A DNA stretch of 64,000 bases. Origin: DASXQK01 sp963724385 (GTDB lineage Bacteria > Pseudomonadota > Alphaproteobacteria > Dongiales > Dongiaceae). Numbering within the stretch: the first letter of the stretch is position 1; the number at the start of each line of letters is the position of its first letter. The stretch covers positions 744,001-808,000 of the forward strand of contig CAVRUJ010000002.1 in assembly GCA_963724385.1 (NCBI GenBank), written 5' to 3'. A model generated the notes under the pieces. The model saw only the letters and a list, made by a program, of their open reading frames with translations. It was not told the origin of the DNA and made no database searches. The translations under genes were made by a program, and so were the position numbers. Positions 56,649-64,000 of the stretch are shown here, piece after piece.

Positions 56649-57503
56649 TCAGTCCGGATACCCGCCCCGTTGCAGCAGCAGGACGTTAAGCGCCGGCTCC
56701 CAACCGATATCCTGCATGTACAGCCGTTCGTAGGTGCCGTTGTTGATCTGCTCCTGCAGCCAGGTGTCAACCCAGCGTGCGAAGAGCAGGCTTCCCTTTG
56801 GCAAGGCCGGCCCGGACGGAAAGGCTTGCAGGAATGGCTTGTCGACGCCCGTCCAGGCAATCTTCACCGCACCCGGATGCTCTTGCAGATAGGCCTGCGC
56901 CGAGACGTTATCGGTCAGGAAGGCGTCCGACCGATGGGTCATCACCTGCAGAAACCCGTCATTGTGGCCCTTGTTGGCCATCTCCTGCGCCTTGGGGAAC
57001 ACCGCCTTCTTGACGTCCTGATCGACCGAGCCGATTTCCGTCGAAATCGTCCTATTCGGCTGATTCAGGCACTCGACGGTATCGCAGGTCGAATCCGGCG
57101 GCAGGACCGCGGCCAAACCGACTGCTTCCCATGGTTTGGCGAAATCGACGGCCAGCGCGCGTTTTGACGTGATTGCCATTTGAGCCAACACGATATCGAA
57201 CTTGCCCGCCTCCAGCCCCGGGATAAGTCCGTCCCAGTCGCTGTCGACGAACTGGACCTGGACGCCCAAGTCGCTTGCCATTTTGCGCGCCAGATCGACC
57301 CAGAAGCCCTTGATGTCCCCGGTCTGAAGATCCTTCCACATCTCCGGCTTGTACTGCAGCCAAGTTCCTACCCGTAACGTGCCGCTTTTCTTGATCAATT
57401 CGATCGTGACCCCGCCCAAATCTTGGGCTTTCGCGGTTGCGGCGCCGAAGAACGACAACAGTCCGATGCATGCAGCGGCCAGAAGCGAACGTTCAAGTCT
57501 CAT
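56649..57503 (-). CDS. Polar amino-acid ABC transporter substrate-binding protein
   Basis: This 284-residue periplasmic binding protein (SBP_bac_3) has a signal peptide (LLAAACIGLLSFFGAATAKA). LRVGTWLQYKPEMWKDLQTG, GFWVDLARKMASDLGV and FDIVLAQMAITSKRALAVDF are typical. Two cysteines (DSTCDTVECLNQ) may form a disulphide, as in some relatives. It is the first gene of the minus-strand operon and faces the second enolase-superfamily gene across a 438-bp regulatory gap. Confidence 0.92.
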   Translation of the reverse strand: MRLERSLLAAACIGLLSFFGAATAKAQDLGGVTIELIKKSGTLRVGTWLQYKPEMWKDLQTGDIKGFWVDLARKMASDLGVQVQFVDSDWDGLIPGLEAGKFDIVLAQMAITSKRALAVDFAKPWEAVGLAAVLPPDSTCDTVECLNQPNRTISTEIGSVDQDVKKAVFPKAQEMANKGHNDGFLQVMTHRSDAFLTDNVSAQAYLQEHPGAVKIAWTGVDKPFLQAFPSGPALPKGSLLFARWVDTWLQEQINNGTYERLYMQDIGWEPALNVLLLQRGGYPD

Positions 57504-57941
57504 TTGCAGCCTCCCTTGTCATGCGGTTTGCACAGCCTCTACCGCCATTCCCTCACTGGCGAGCGTCGCGCCGTGCTGCGAACGCTTTGGAACCTTGATG
57601 CCGCCGGCATCCTTCTCGCGCGAAGCCCGTGAAAATATCGAGACCCCGATCGGGCAGGATCTTCCGGGGAACCCGCTATGGATGTCCGATTGGGCCTGCG
57701 GAGCCGCGCGCATCATCATCATGGCCTTGCGATGTTGACCTTCTGACTAACTGTATACATATTTGCAGTGCGGGTTTCAATCTTCCGCTTTGACGCTTCC
57801 CCAACTGGCGACGGCTGGCTTGTTCGCTTTCATCAACGTCATGCCGACACGGCAAGCAGCCGGACGCCGCCCGGCCGCTATGCGGTCGCTGCGACCTGCA
57901 GCCCCGTGGGGTGGCAACACTGCGGATCCGAGGAGACAGTC
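57504..57941. promoter_or_regulatory. Divergent regulatory region of the catabolic cluster
   Basis: This 438-bp gap separates the divergent binding-protein and enolase-superfamily genes. I find no convincing gene in it. It contains the CTGTATACAT palindrome at 57751-57760. A long upstream extension of the enolase frame (from 57768) is not supported, because the family start and a GAGGAG site lie at 57942. Confidence 0.5.
57751..57760. promoter_or_regulatory. Candidate GntR/FCD operator
   Basis: CTGTATACAT contains the perfect palindrome TGTATACA, which fits the general FCD-family operator pattern T-N-GT-(A/T)2-AC-N-A. It sits between the two divergent operons of the cluster. A second GTATAC core lies at 62131-62136. 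Confidence 0.5.
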
Positions 57942-59072
57942 ATGAAGGATATGGAGATCGACCGCATCGCCGTGTACGTCGTGGGTCCCGACACGGAGCG
58001 CCATGCGTGGTCCTCGGACATGCACGCCCAGTTCATGACCAACACGCTTCTCAGAGCCACGACGCGCGGCGGCCTCGAGGCCGTCGCCGGCGTCTCATCC
58101 TACACCGAGTTCGACTTTGATCGCTCGATCGCAGAGACCCTCCGTCCGCTTCTGCCACACGCCATCAACGCCACGCCGGATGGGCGCGAGGCCCTCTGGC
58201 ACAAGCTCTACAATCGCGGCATCCCCATCGCGCCGCAGGCGCAATCGGCCATCGACATATTGCTCTGGGACCTGGCGGCGAAAGCCGCAGGCAAGCCGCT
58301 TTATAAGTACCTGGGCGGCGCCCGCGACCGTATCCCCGCCTATGCCAGCACACCGCTGTATGAGGATCCGGAGGCCTATGTCGAGAATGTCCACCGCTTC
58401 GTCGAAGAGGGTTACCGCGCCATCAAGTTTCATTGTTGGTGCGAAATCGAGCGCGACATGCAGATGGTCAGGGCCGTCGAAAAAGCCTTCGGTTCACGCT
58501 CGCTCGACCTGATGCTCAACGTCGAGCAGCGTTACGATCGCGGCACGGCACTGCGCGCGGCGAAGGAACTGGAACAGCTGGACTACACCTGGTTCGAGGC
58601 TCCCTTCCCCGACTATGATCTCGCCGGCTACAGGGAACTGCGCCGCTACGTCTCCCTGCCGATCATCCCGGCGGGCAATTCTGTCCTCAGCCCTCATCTG
58701 ATCGAGCTCGCGATCGACATGGGCTGCTGGACCAAACTGCGCGTCGACGTTACCGTCGCAGGCGGAATCACGCCGACCCTCAAGATCATGGGCCTGGCCG
58801 AGGCACGGGGCATGACCGTAGAGCTGCAATGCTGGGGCTATACGAGTACCCAGGCCGCGAATTTGCATCTGATGCTTGCCCGGCCGAATTGCGAGTATTT
58901 CGAACAGCCAGTTCCCTATCCCGCGTTCGAGTATGGCTTCTCCAATCCGATCCGGACCGGCCGCGACGGCTGCGTGCAGGCATCGGAGCTGCCAGGACTT
59001 GGCCTTGACATCGATTGGCAGGCGATCGAGGCGGCGACACTTCTGCGCTACGAAGTGACCGGGCGCTCGTAA
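57942..59072 (+). CDS. Divergent enolase-superfamily enzyme with altered metal site
   Basis: This 376-residue protein has the enolase-superfamily fold (capping domain, then a barrel with AIDILLWDLAAKAAGKPLYK and DVTVAGGITPTLKI). Active-site positions differ from the norm. K162 (IKFHCW) and E219 (FEAPF) are kept, but the first metal ligand appears as N193 (MLNVEQ instead of Asp). The third is N246 (PAGNSV instead of Glu) and the barrel-end His is Q296 (ELQCWG). The true ligands may lie elsewhere. ATG 57942 follows GAGGAG. The permease gene is next. Confidence 0.85.
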   Translation: MKDMEIDRIAVYVVGPDTERHAWSSDMHAQFMTNTLLRATTRGGLEAVAGVSSYTEFDFDRSIAETLRPLLPHAINATPDGREALWHKLYNRGIPIAPQAQSAIDILLWDLAAKAAGKPLYKYLGGARDRIPAYASTPLYEDPEAYVENVHRFVEEGYRAIKFHCWCEIERDMQMVRAVEKAFGSRSLDLMLNVEQRYDRGTALRAAKELEQLDYTWFEAPFPDYDLAGYRELRRYVSLPIIPAGNSVLSPHLIELAIDMGCWTKLRVDVTVAGGITPTLKIMGLAEARGMTVELQCWGYTSTQAANLHLMLARPNCEYFEQPVPYPAFEYGFSNPIRTGRDGCVQASELPGLGLDIDWQAIEAATLLRYEVTGRS

Positions 59073-59112
59073 GGCACATCGAAGATCCTGAAGCCCGTAG
59101 CGGAGCCCGCAT

Positions 59113-59787
59113 ATGTACCACTTCGACTGGTCAGTCCCTTTCACCTACTTCCCGGCGCTGATGACGGGGCTCCTCGTCACCTTGAAAGTGTCGGCCATCT
59201 CCGAGCTTGTGGGCATCGCCCTTGGCCTCATCGTTGCGCTCTGCCGCATGTCACCCCTTGGGCTTCTGCGCTATCCGGCGGTCGCCTATATCGACTTTCT
59301 GCGCGGGATACCCATCCTGGTGATGCTGCTCTGGGTCTACTACGGCTTCTCAATTCTGTTCGGCGTGAATTTCAGCCAAATGCAGGCGGCAGTCCTGGGG
59401 CTGGGATGCTCCTATTCGGCCTACATTGCGGAGATATTCCGCTCCGGCATCCAGGCGGTTCCCATGGGCCAGCGGGAGGCCGGGCGTACCCTGGGTCTCG
59501 CGGGCTGGCAGGTGATGGTCTACGTCGTGTTGCCCCAGGCTGTCAGAATCATCATCCCGCCGATGGGCAACACCGTCATCAGCATGCTGAAAGACTCCTC
59601 GCTGGTCGCGATCATTGCGGTGTCCGACCTCATGCGCCAGACCATGGTCGCCGCCTCGGAAACCTTCCGTCCATTCGAGCTCTATGCGGCGGCCGCAGTG
59701 ATTTATTACCTGCTGACCTTCCTCACCGCCCGGATTATCACCTTGATCGAACGCCGCCTTGCCCGCTTGCCTGCGACGAAAATCTAG
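59113..59787 (+). CDS. Polar amino-acid ABC transporter permease
   Basis: This 224-residue HisM/GlnP-like permease has an N-terminal helix ALMTGLLVTLKVSAISELVG, the loop IDFLRGIPILVMLLWVYYG and an EAA motif VPMGQREAGRTLGLAGWQVM. Only one permease is encoded, so the channel is probably a homodimer. It belongs functionally with the binding protein at 56649 and the ATPase at 55749. It follows the second enolase-superfamily gene after 40 bp. Confidence 0.92.
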   Translation: MYHFDWSVPFTYFPALMTGLLVTLKVSAISELVGIALGLIVALCRMSPLGLLRYPAVAYIDFLRGIPILVMLLWVYYGFSILFGVNFSQMQAAVLGLGCSYSAYIAEIFRSGIQAVPMGQREAGRTLGLAGWQVMVYVVLPQAVRIIIPPMGNTVISMLKDSSLVAIIAVSDLMRQTMVAASETFRPFELYAAAAVIYYLLTFLTARIITLIERRLARLPATKI

Positions 59788-59808
59788 CCTGCGCCCGCGC
59801 GGCGGCAA

Positions 59809-60675
59809 TCAGCCGCCGTGATCCTCCCCGCGCGCAGGCGTTGCCTGATCCGGCCGTTTCGCAGCACCCGCATAGATGATTTCCATCTGCGTTTCGAAAG
59901 CCTTGGCGTGAAACGCCACGGCGTCGGGATGAAAATCCGAAATCGGCGCAGGCTCGTGGACGAAATGCCCGAAGGCATCGCGGCCACGAACCAGGGTAGC
60001 GCTGTCGGGTGTACCGCTCAGCTGTCGGACATATGTCGGAACGTAGCGAATCGCGAAGCCGATGCGCCGGTGCGAGGAATGGTTCGGCTCCGAGCCGTGC
60101 ACCAGGCGAACGTGGTGCAACGACATCTGGCCCCGACCCAGGATCACGTCGACCGCCTGGCGCTCGTCCACGCTCACAGCGATTTCCTGGCCGCGGCTAA
60201 GGAGATTGTCGACCCCGAACGTGTCATGGTGCGGAAGCTGGTCCTTCAGATGGGTCCCGGGAACGACGCGCATGCAGCCGCTTTCCACAGTGCTCGCCGT
60301 GAAGGCAACCCAGGCAGTCACGACATCCGGGCTGGACAGTCCCCAGTAGGTCGAATCCTGATGCCAGGTCACGCGGCCTTTGTCGTTGGGATTCTTGATG
60401 AAGAAATCCGTCGCCCAGCAAAAAATGTCCGGCCCGATGAGGTCCTCAACCGGGTCCAGGACGCGAGGGTCGCGGATCAGCTCATTGAGCCAGCGCAAGA
60501 GCAGATGCGGCTTGTGGTTGGTCCGACGCGATATCTTTCCGCCTTCGGATCTCTCCAATCCCTCGAGGTGTTGCAGGAGCCGGCGCGCATCCGCCTCGCC
60601 GACCGCCGCGATCGGAAACAGAATTCCCCGAGCCTTGTATTCGGATATCTGCTGCTGGGACAGGACCTTGCCCAA
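59809..60675 (-). CDS. Phytanoyl-CoA dioxygenase (PhyH) family protein
   Basis: This 288-residue Fe(II)/2-oxoglutarate dioxygenase has H105 and D107 (TWHQDSTYWG) and H193 (RLVHGSEPN) as the iron triad and R203/R204 for 2-oxoglutarate. It resembles bacterial PhyH enzymes acting on amino acids and other small polar compounds. It follows the class III aminotransferase gene on the same strand with a 63-bp gap. It is only distantly similar to the PhyH at 9419. Confidence 0.9.
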   Translation of the reverse strand: MGKVLSQQQISEYKARGILFPIAAVGEADARRLLQHLEGLERSEGGKISRRTNHKPHLLLRWLNELIRDPRVLDPVEDLIGPDIFCWATDFFIKNPNDKGRVTWHQDSTYWGLSSPDVVTAWVAFTASTVESGCMRVVPGTHLKDQLPHHDTFGVDNLLSRGQEIAVSVDERQAVDVILGRGQMSLHHVRLVHGSEPNHSSHRRIGFAIRYVPTYVRQLSGTPDSATLVRGRDAFGHFVHEPAPISDFHPDAVAFHAKAFETQMEIIYAGAAKRPDQATPARGEDHGG

Positions 60676-60738
60676 GATGCTCCTCCGATCGATTGTGCCG
60701 CTGGCCCCAAGGGGGTGCGCCCAACGGCATTGCGCTGC

Positions 60739-62073
60739 CTAGAGTGTGCCGGCGACCTCGCCGATCGCTTCGTCCAGCGCGTCGACGATGATGTCCACCT
60801 CCGCCTGGGAGATGACATAAGGCGGCGTGATCTGGATGTGGTCGCCGCCTTTTCCGTAGTTCGCATTCTTGATGCCCGGGATGATCATGACGCCCCGCTG
60901 CCGCGCTCCCGCCACGACGCGTTCGGTCACGCGGGCGCCGACTGGCAGCGGTTCGCGCGTCTTCCGGTCGGCGACGAACTCGACGCCGGCCAGGAGCCCC
61001 CGCCCGCGCGTTTCCCCGATGATGTCGTGCTTGGAAGCGAGGCCAGCGAGGCGCTCATGCAGATAGGCGCCGACCTGGGCCGGGCGAGCGAAGAGATTAT
61101 GTTTCTGCATGTAGTTGAAGACCTGCAAGCCGACGAAGCAGCACAGCGCATTGCCGCTGTGGGTCGATCCATGGGTGAACTCGCCAGAGGGGCTTCGAAC
61201 GAAAGCGTCGACCACCCGATCCGAAGCCAAGGTCGCCGAAAGCGGCGCGTAGCCGCTGGAAATGGCCTTGCCCATGGTGATGATGTCCGGCGCCACGCCC
61301 CATGCATCGATGGCGAAGGCATGACCGGTGCGACCGTAACCGCACAGCACTTCGTCAGCGATGAACAATACGTCGTAACGGTCGCAGATATCCCGGATCT
61401 TCCTGTAGTACTCGGGCACCGGCACGACCCCCGTGACCGAAGTGCCGATGACCGGCTCCGCGATAAAGGCGGCAACCGTTTCCGCACCCTCATGCAGAAT
61501 GAAACGCTCCAGCTCGTCCGCGCATGCAACGCCGCAGTCCGGGTAAGTCTTGCCGAACGGGCAGCGATAGCAGTACGGCGGCGAGATATGCGGCACCGCC
61601 ATGAGGTAGGGGTCAAAGGGTTCCCGCCAGGAAGGCCGGCCCGATAGCGACAGCGTTCCGAGGGTCGTACCGTGGAATCCCTGCCACCGCGCGATGATCT
61701 TGTGCTTCGAGGTCTTGCCGCGATGCAGATGATATTGCCGCGCCATCTTCACCGCCGTCTCGTTCGCTTCCGAACCGCTGGAGGTGAAGTACACCTTCCG
61801 CATGGCGGATGGCGCAACCGACAAGATCGCCTGGGCCAGTTCCTCCTGCCAGCGGGTAGTAAAGCTGCCGCTGTAGGCGTAAACGATCTGTTCAGCCTGC
61901 CGGCCGACGGCCTCGTAAATCTCCTTCACCCCGTGACCGATGGAAACCACCGAAGTACCACCGACGGCATCGAGATACCGCCGGCCACCGCGATCATAGA
62001 GGTAGACGCCCTCGCCCCGAACGATGGTCTCCAGAGGACTGCGCACGTGGCGATAGAAGACCGCGGATTCCAA
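60739..62073 (-). CDS. Class III PLP-dependent aminotransferase
   Basis: This aminotransferase has about 444 residues. The fold-I motifs are TSSGSEANETAVKMARQYH, FIADEVLCGYGRTG and the PLP-lysine in TMGKAISSGYAPLS. A cysteine-rich PPYCYRCPFGKTYPDCGVAC segment is typical of omega-amino-acid and taurine-type members. I suggest TTG 62073, 8 bases after GGGAG, as the start; another TTG lies at 62079. The open frame extends upstream to 62211 but crosses the promoter. A GTATAC palindrome is at 62131. The amino donor is unknown. Confidence 0.88.
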   Translation of the reverse strand: MESAVFYRHVRSPLETIVRGEGVYLYDRGGRRYLDAVGGTSVVSIGHGVKEIYEAVGRQAEQIVYAYSGSFTTRWQEELAQAILSVAPSAMRKVYFTSSGSEANETAVKMARQYHLHRGKTSKHKIIARWQGFHGTTLGTLSLSGRPSWREPFDPYLMAVPHISPPYCYRCPFGKTYPDCGVACADELERFILHEGAETVAAFIAEPVIGTSVTGVVPVPEYYRKIRDICDRYDVLFIADEVLCGYGRTGHAFAIDAWGVAPDIITMGKAISSGYAPLSATLASDRVVDAFVRSPSGEFTHGSTHSGNALCCFVGLQVFNYMQKHNLFARPAQVGAYLHERLAGLASKHDIIGETRGRGLLAGVEFVADRKTREPLPVGARVTERVVAGARQRGVMIIPGIKNANYGKGGDHIQITPPYVISQAEVDIIVDALDEAIGEVAGTL

Positions 62074-62128
62074 CTTCAATGCTCCCTTTGAAGACAGGGG
62101 TCCGTCACGTACAGGCCATATCGTATAA

Positions 62129-62138
62129 TTGTATACGG
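62129..62138. promoter_or_regulatory. Candidate GntR/FCD operator upstream of the aminotransferase
   Basis: TTGTATACGG lies about 55 bp upstream of the proposed aminotransferase start, within the longer partial dyad GTATAATTGTATAC (62123-62136). It shares the GTATAC core with the site at 57753, which suggests that the same GntR regulator controls both transcripts. Confidence 0.45.
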
Positions 62139-62169
62139 TTGCCTCGGCTCGTTCAAGCATGGCCTGCCG

Positions 62170-62441
62170 ATCTGCTGATCCCGCACCTTGAGGTACGCGA
62201 GAAGACCGCATGTTTCATCGGTCCCGGGAAGCAGCGCCACGAGAGCTTCATACCGTCGAGGCTCCTGGCAAGGGCTGACGAGCAGGTTCAATTGGCCGTC
62301 ATCAACTCAGACGACATGGCGCATTCGATCGCGATACCCGGCTTCAGCCTCAACATCGCGGCCGTGCCCGGCGAGATGTGGCCTTATTGGGATCACTCGA
62401 ATCTGCGACCACACCACTATGAATGCCAAGTGCCAAACTGA
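62170..62441 (+). pseudogene. Cupredoxin-like fragment
   Basis: The plus-strand frame ends with LLARADEQVQLAVINSDDMA, HSIAIPGFSLNIAAVPGEMW and a truncated HHYECQVPN. The DD..HS..IPGF.....VPG pattern resembles the copper-binding beta-barrel of cytochrome oxidase subunit II or nitrous-oxide reductase. The usual C....C....H ligand cluster is incomplete and no plausible gene start is present. I regard it as a remnant; it may be chance. Confidence 0.3.
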
Positions 62442-62576
62442 GCTGTCAGCGGAATCGCTCTGTTTGGCTTTGATGGCCGCTGTCTCGATGCATCTAGTTC
62501 AATGTGGTTGATTCTGCTTGCGTGCCCAACTGCCGCCATGCGGCCGAGAAGCGAACATTCAAGCCATCGAATTTGT

Positions 62577-62629
62577 TGGTGGGCCCGGCAGGATTCGAAG
62601 CTGCGACAACACCGTTATGAGCGGTCTGC
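62577..62629 (-). other. tRNA 3' half, CAU anticodon (att-like remnant)
   Basis: Read on the minus strand, this gives the anticodon arm GACCGCTCATAACGGT, the variable region, a T arm CTTCGAATCC and the acceptor end GGGCCCACCA. This is the 3' half of a CAU-anticodon tRNA. The matching 5' acceptor and D arm are absent, so it is not a functional tRNA gene. Such 3' halves are left where a tyrosine integrase inserts into a tRNA gene. Confidence 0.75.
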
Positions 62630-62962
62630 GGACAACCGGACAACGGCGGAAATTCTTGGGTTTTCGATGAGTCTGGCTCAATCTGGCTTCAAGCGGTTTC
62701 AATGGCCTAAGTCTGGTTGCGTGTCCATTGCGTGCCCAAACTCTCGTTCTGCAGCAAGCTGCCCCCTGTTGTAGGTTCAAATCGGGGGAGCGAAGCCACC
62801 GACAATTGACTCTTCCACCGGTTCCGGTTTGAGGCTTGGTAAGGCTCAAGTCCGCGGCCCGCAACCATCTTGATTTGCTCCTTTCGACTGGACGCCGACC
62901 AACCACTTCCTAGGCAGCCAAGTTCGTATTCTGGGTTCCATACTCCTTTGGCTGATCATGGT

Positions 62963-63013
62963 CACCGCCCTTTCACGGCGGTAACACGGGCTCGAATCCC
63001 GTCGGGGACGCCA
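62963..63013 (+). other. tRNA-Glu (UUC) 3' half (att-like remnant)
   Basis: The plus strand reads the anticodon arm CACCGCCCTTTCACGGCGGT, then AACACGGGCTCGAATCCCGT and the acceptor end CGGGGACGCCA. This is the 3' part of tRNA-Glu with anticodon UUC. The 5' half (which should begin GTCCCCG) is absent upstream. It is followed within 50 bp by TACGGCAAA direct repeats, typical of integrase attachment regions. Confidence 0.8.
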
Positions 63014-63357
63014 ATTAAATCAAGTAGTTAGATGAAAATCCGTTAACGATTTTGCGGGCGTACGGCAAAAATACGGCAAAGTTGCTCTTAAAAACCAATT
63101 CGCGCGGGCAACCGGCACTCGGCAATTCGCGACCTTCTTCTGCCATCGACTTCGCCGGTGGACGATGTCCAAAGCTCCCCTTGATCGCTGGGTCAGAGAG
63201 AGGATGATCGGCATGGGGCAACCGCAAGGCGGGGCGACCCCTCGGCTCGCCATGCGGCTATCGGGAAGCCGCCAACCCGACGCCGATCTTCTCCCGGCTA
63301 TGGTCCCGAGTGGCTTCCCGGCCCTCCCTTGCATCAGTCTCAAGGGATAGTCCGACA

Positions 63358-63786
63358 ATGAGATCTCTGCTGACCGCTGCTTTCTGCCTTGTAGGCCTGT
63401 TCGTCGACGCAACGTCGACGGCTGCCCAGCAGTCGGGAGCGGATCGGGCCAAGCGTTGGTTTTTGCAGAATGATCGGGACCACGACGGCTATTTGACCGC
63501 CGATGAGGTCATCGCATACCAACTAAAACTCCTAAGGCGAATGGACCTGTTCGATGACGGTAACATTTCGCCGCAAGAATACTGCCAAGGTCATGATCCA
63601 AACATGGCTGACTATATGGCTCGCTGCCGCAGGCAATTCGCCAAAATCGACGCTAACGGCGATGGGTACATCACCGCGCAAGAAGTTACGGAATATTACC
63701 AACTGCTCTTGCAGACGGCGGACTTACACAAAGATGGCAAGATCACCTTAGATGAGTGGCTCGCGGTGGCGGGGGACGACTTCTAG
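63358..63786 (+). CDS. Secreted EF-hand calcium-binding protein
   Basis: This 142-residue protein has a signal peptide (RSLLTAAFCLVGLFVDATST, end near TAAQQ). The mature domain has four EF-hand-like loops: DRDHDGYLTADE, a degenerate DDGNISPQEY, DANGDGYITAQE and HKDGKITLDEW. The first and third match the D.D.DG consensus best. It probably binds calcium in the periplasm; bacterial members of this calerythrin/calmodulin-like group have no known role. ATG 63358 follows AAGGGATAG. Confidence 0.85.
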   Translation: MRSLLTAAFCLVGLFVDATSTAAQQSGADRAKRWFLQNDRDHDGYLTADEVIAYQLKLLRRMDLFDDGNISPQEYCQGHDPNMADYMARCRRQFAKIDANGDGYITAQEVTEYYQLLLQTADLHKDGKITLDEWLAVAGDDF

Positions 63787-63848
63787 GGTACTACTGAACA
63801 TCGAACGCTTGGCCAGCACCTGTCCCCGCAGGAACATTGGAATCGCTT

Positions 63849-64000
63849 TCAATTAACCCGCTCCCCCTCCCGCCTTCCTCGCCCAAGCTCCTCGACCGCC
63901 TCGAGGATCCGCCGCCAGGTCACGGCCCCGATCATGTCGCCGGCCTCAAGAAGCTGATCGGCCCGCTCGGAAGCCCGCAGGGGCGCATCCTTGCCGTGCT
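63849..64000 (-). CDS. Small hypothetical protein, C-terminal part (partial)
   Basis: The last 49 residues are inside the window: HGKDAPLRASERADQLLEAG, then DMIGAVTWRRILEAVEELGR and a charged end before TGA. The A..AD.LL.AGD..G...W.RIL.A(I/V)..L pattern is common in small alphaproteobacterial proteins of unknown function that often lie in accessory regions. The start is beyond the window. Confidence 0.6.
   Translation of the reverse strand, partial: HGKDAPLRASERADQLLEAGDMIGAVTWRRILEAVEELGRGRREGERVN

Larger units (their letters stand above)
62442..63357. other. Long gene-free stretch with attachment-site features
   Basis: About 0.9 kb contains no supportable protein gene. It holds a tRNA-Met-type 3' half, a tRNA-Glu 3' half and short direct repeats: TTGCGTGCCCAA at 62518 and 62728, and TACGGCAAA at 63061 and 63072. 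Together these resemble integrase-binding regions at an island edge. No integrase gene is visible in the window. Confidence 0.6.

Noticed and set aside
59818..61647. 609-codon plus-strand frame over the PhyH and aminotransferase genes
   Set aside because: It is antisense to two conserved enzymes, and the Asp/Arg-rich translation is a GC artefact.
62963..63013. Functional tRNA-Glu gene
   Set aside because: The acceptor 5' strand and D arm are absent; only the 3' part from the anticodon arm is present.

Overview
The window is high-GC, gene-dense DNA from an alphaproteobacterium, most likely an environmental Rhodospirillales-type organism. I infer this from the recN-ligA junction, PrmA/UvrD, MlaA/MlaC, DUF1127 and DUF6134 proteins, a decayed hopanoid methylase gene, many ABC transporters and short-chain catabolic genes. 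No rRNA, complete tRNA, CRISPR array or intact mobile element is visible.

Region 1 (1-16 kb) is housekeeping and metabolism: the recN end and ligA, an aminopeptidase P, a triple-DUF1127 protein, an F420/NADP-oxidoreductase-like protein, two tandem aldo/keto reductases facing a LysR gene, a PhyH dioxygenase facing a second LysR gene, the uvrD-prmA pair, a thioesterase-cupin fusion and a small lipoprotein. Region 2 (16-24 kb) holds a complete dipeptide-type ABC operon, then mlaA-mlaC. Region 3 (23-34 kb) holds ettA, an MHS-type MFS transporter, an exonuclease/CBS-DUF294 pair, small envelope genes, and a cluster with a fluoroacetate-dehalogenase-type hydrolase, a YciI protein and a HAD dehalogenase-like protein. 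Region 4 (34-45 kb) holds a carnitine/hydroxyacyl-CoA dehydrogenase, an amino-acid ABC system with a frameshifted permease and no ATPase, an adenylate-forming enzyme, a Rieske oxygenase, a DUF72 protein, a class III cyclase, an AAA ATPase, an RraA-like protein and an alpha-hydroxy-acid oxidase.

Region 5 (45.4-53.5 kb) is a decaying, lower-GC accessory stretch. It has remnants of at least three insertion-sequence transposases (IS630-, IS5- and IS481/IS3-like), a truncated GntR gene, a decayed hpnR-like gene and a frameshifted SDR gene. Apparently intact yihY/BrkB, AI-2E-type transporter, DUF6134 and entericidin-like genes lie among them.

Region 6 (52.8-62.1 kb) is a coherent catabolic cluster: SDR (frameshifted), two enolase-superfamily enzymes, a GntR/FCD regulator, a split polar amino-acid ABC importer, a PhyH dioxygenase and a class III aminotransferase. 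GTATAC-centred palindromes in two of its promoter regions look like GntR/FCD operators. I cannot name the substrate. Just beyond it (62.5-63.1 kb) lie 3' halves of two different tRNA genes without 5' halves, together with short direct repeats, as expected of integrase attachment sites at an island edge.

Two small repeat families stand out. One is a 106-bp double-hairpin element in two copies (25130-25235 and 33864-33969) with compensatory base changes. The other is a terminator-like repeat at two convergent gene junctions (about 5.3 and 11.4 kb), one copy of which has been absorbed into the end of prmA.
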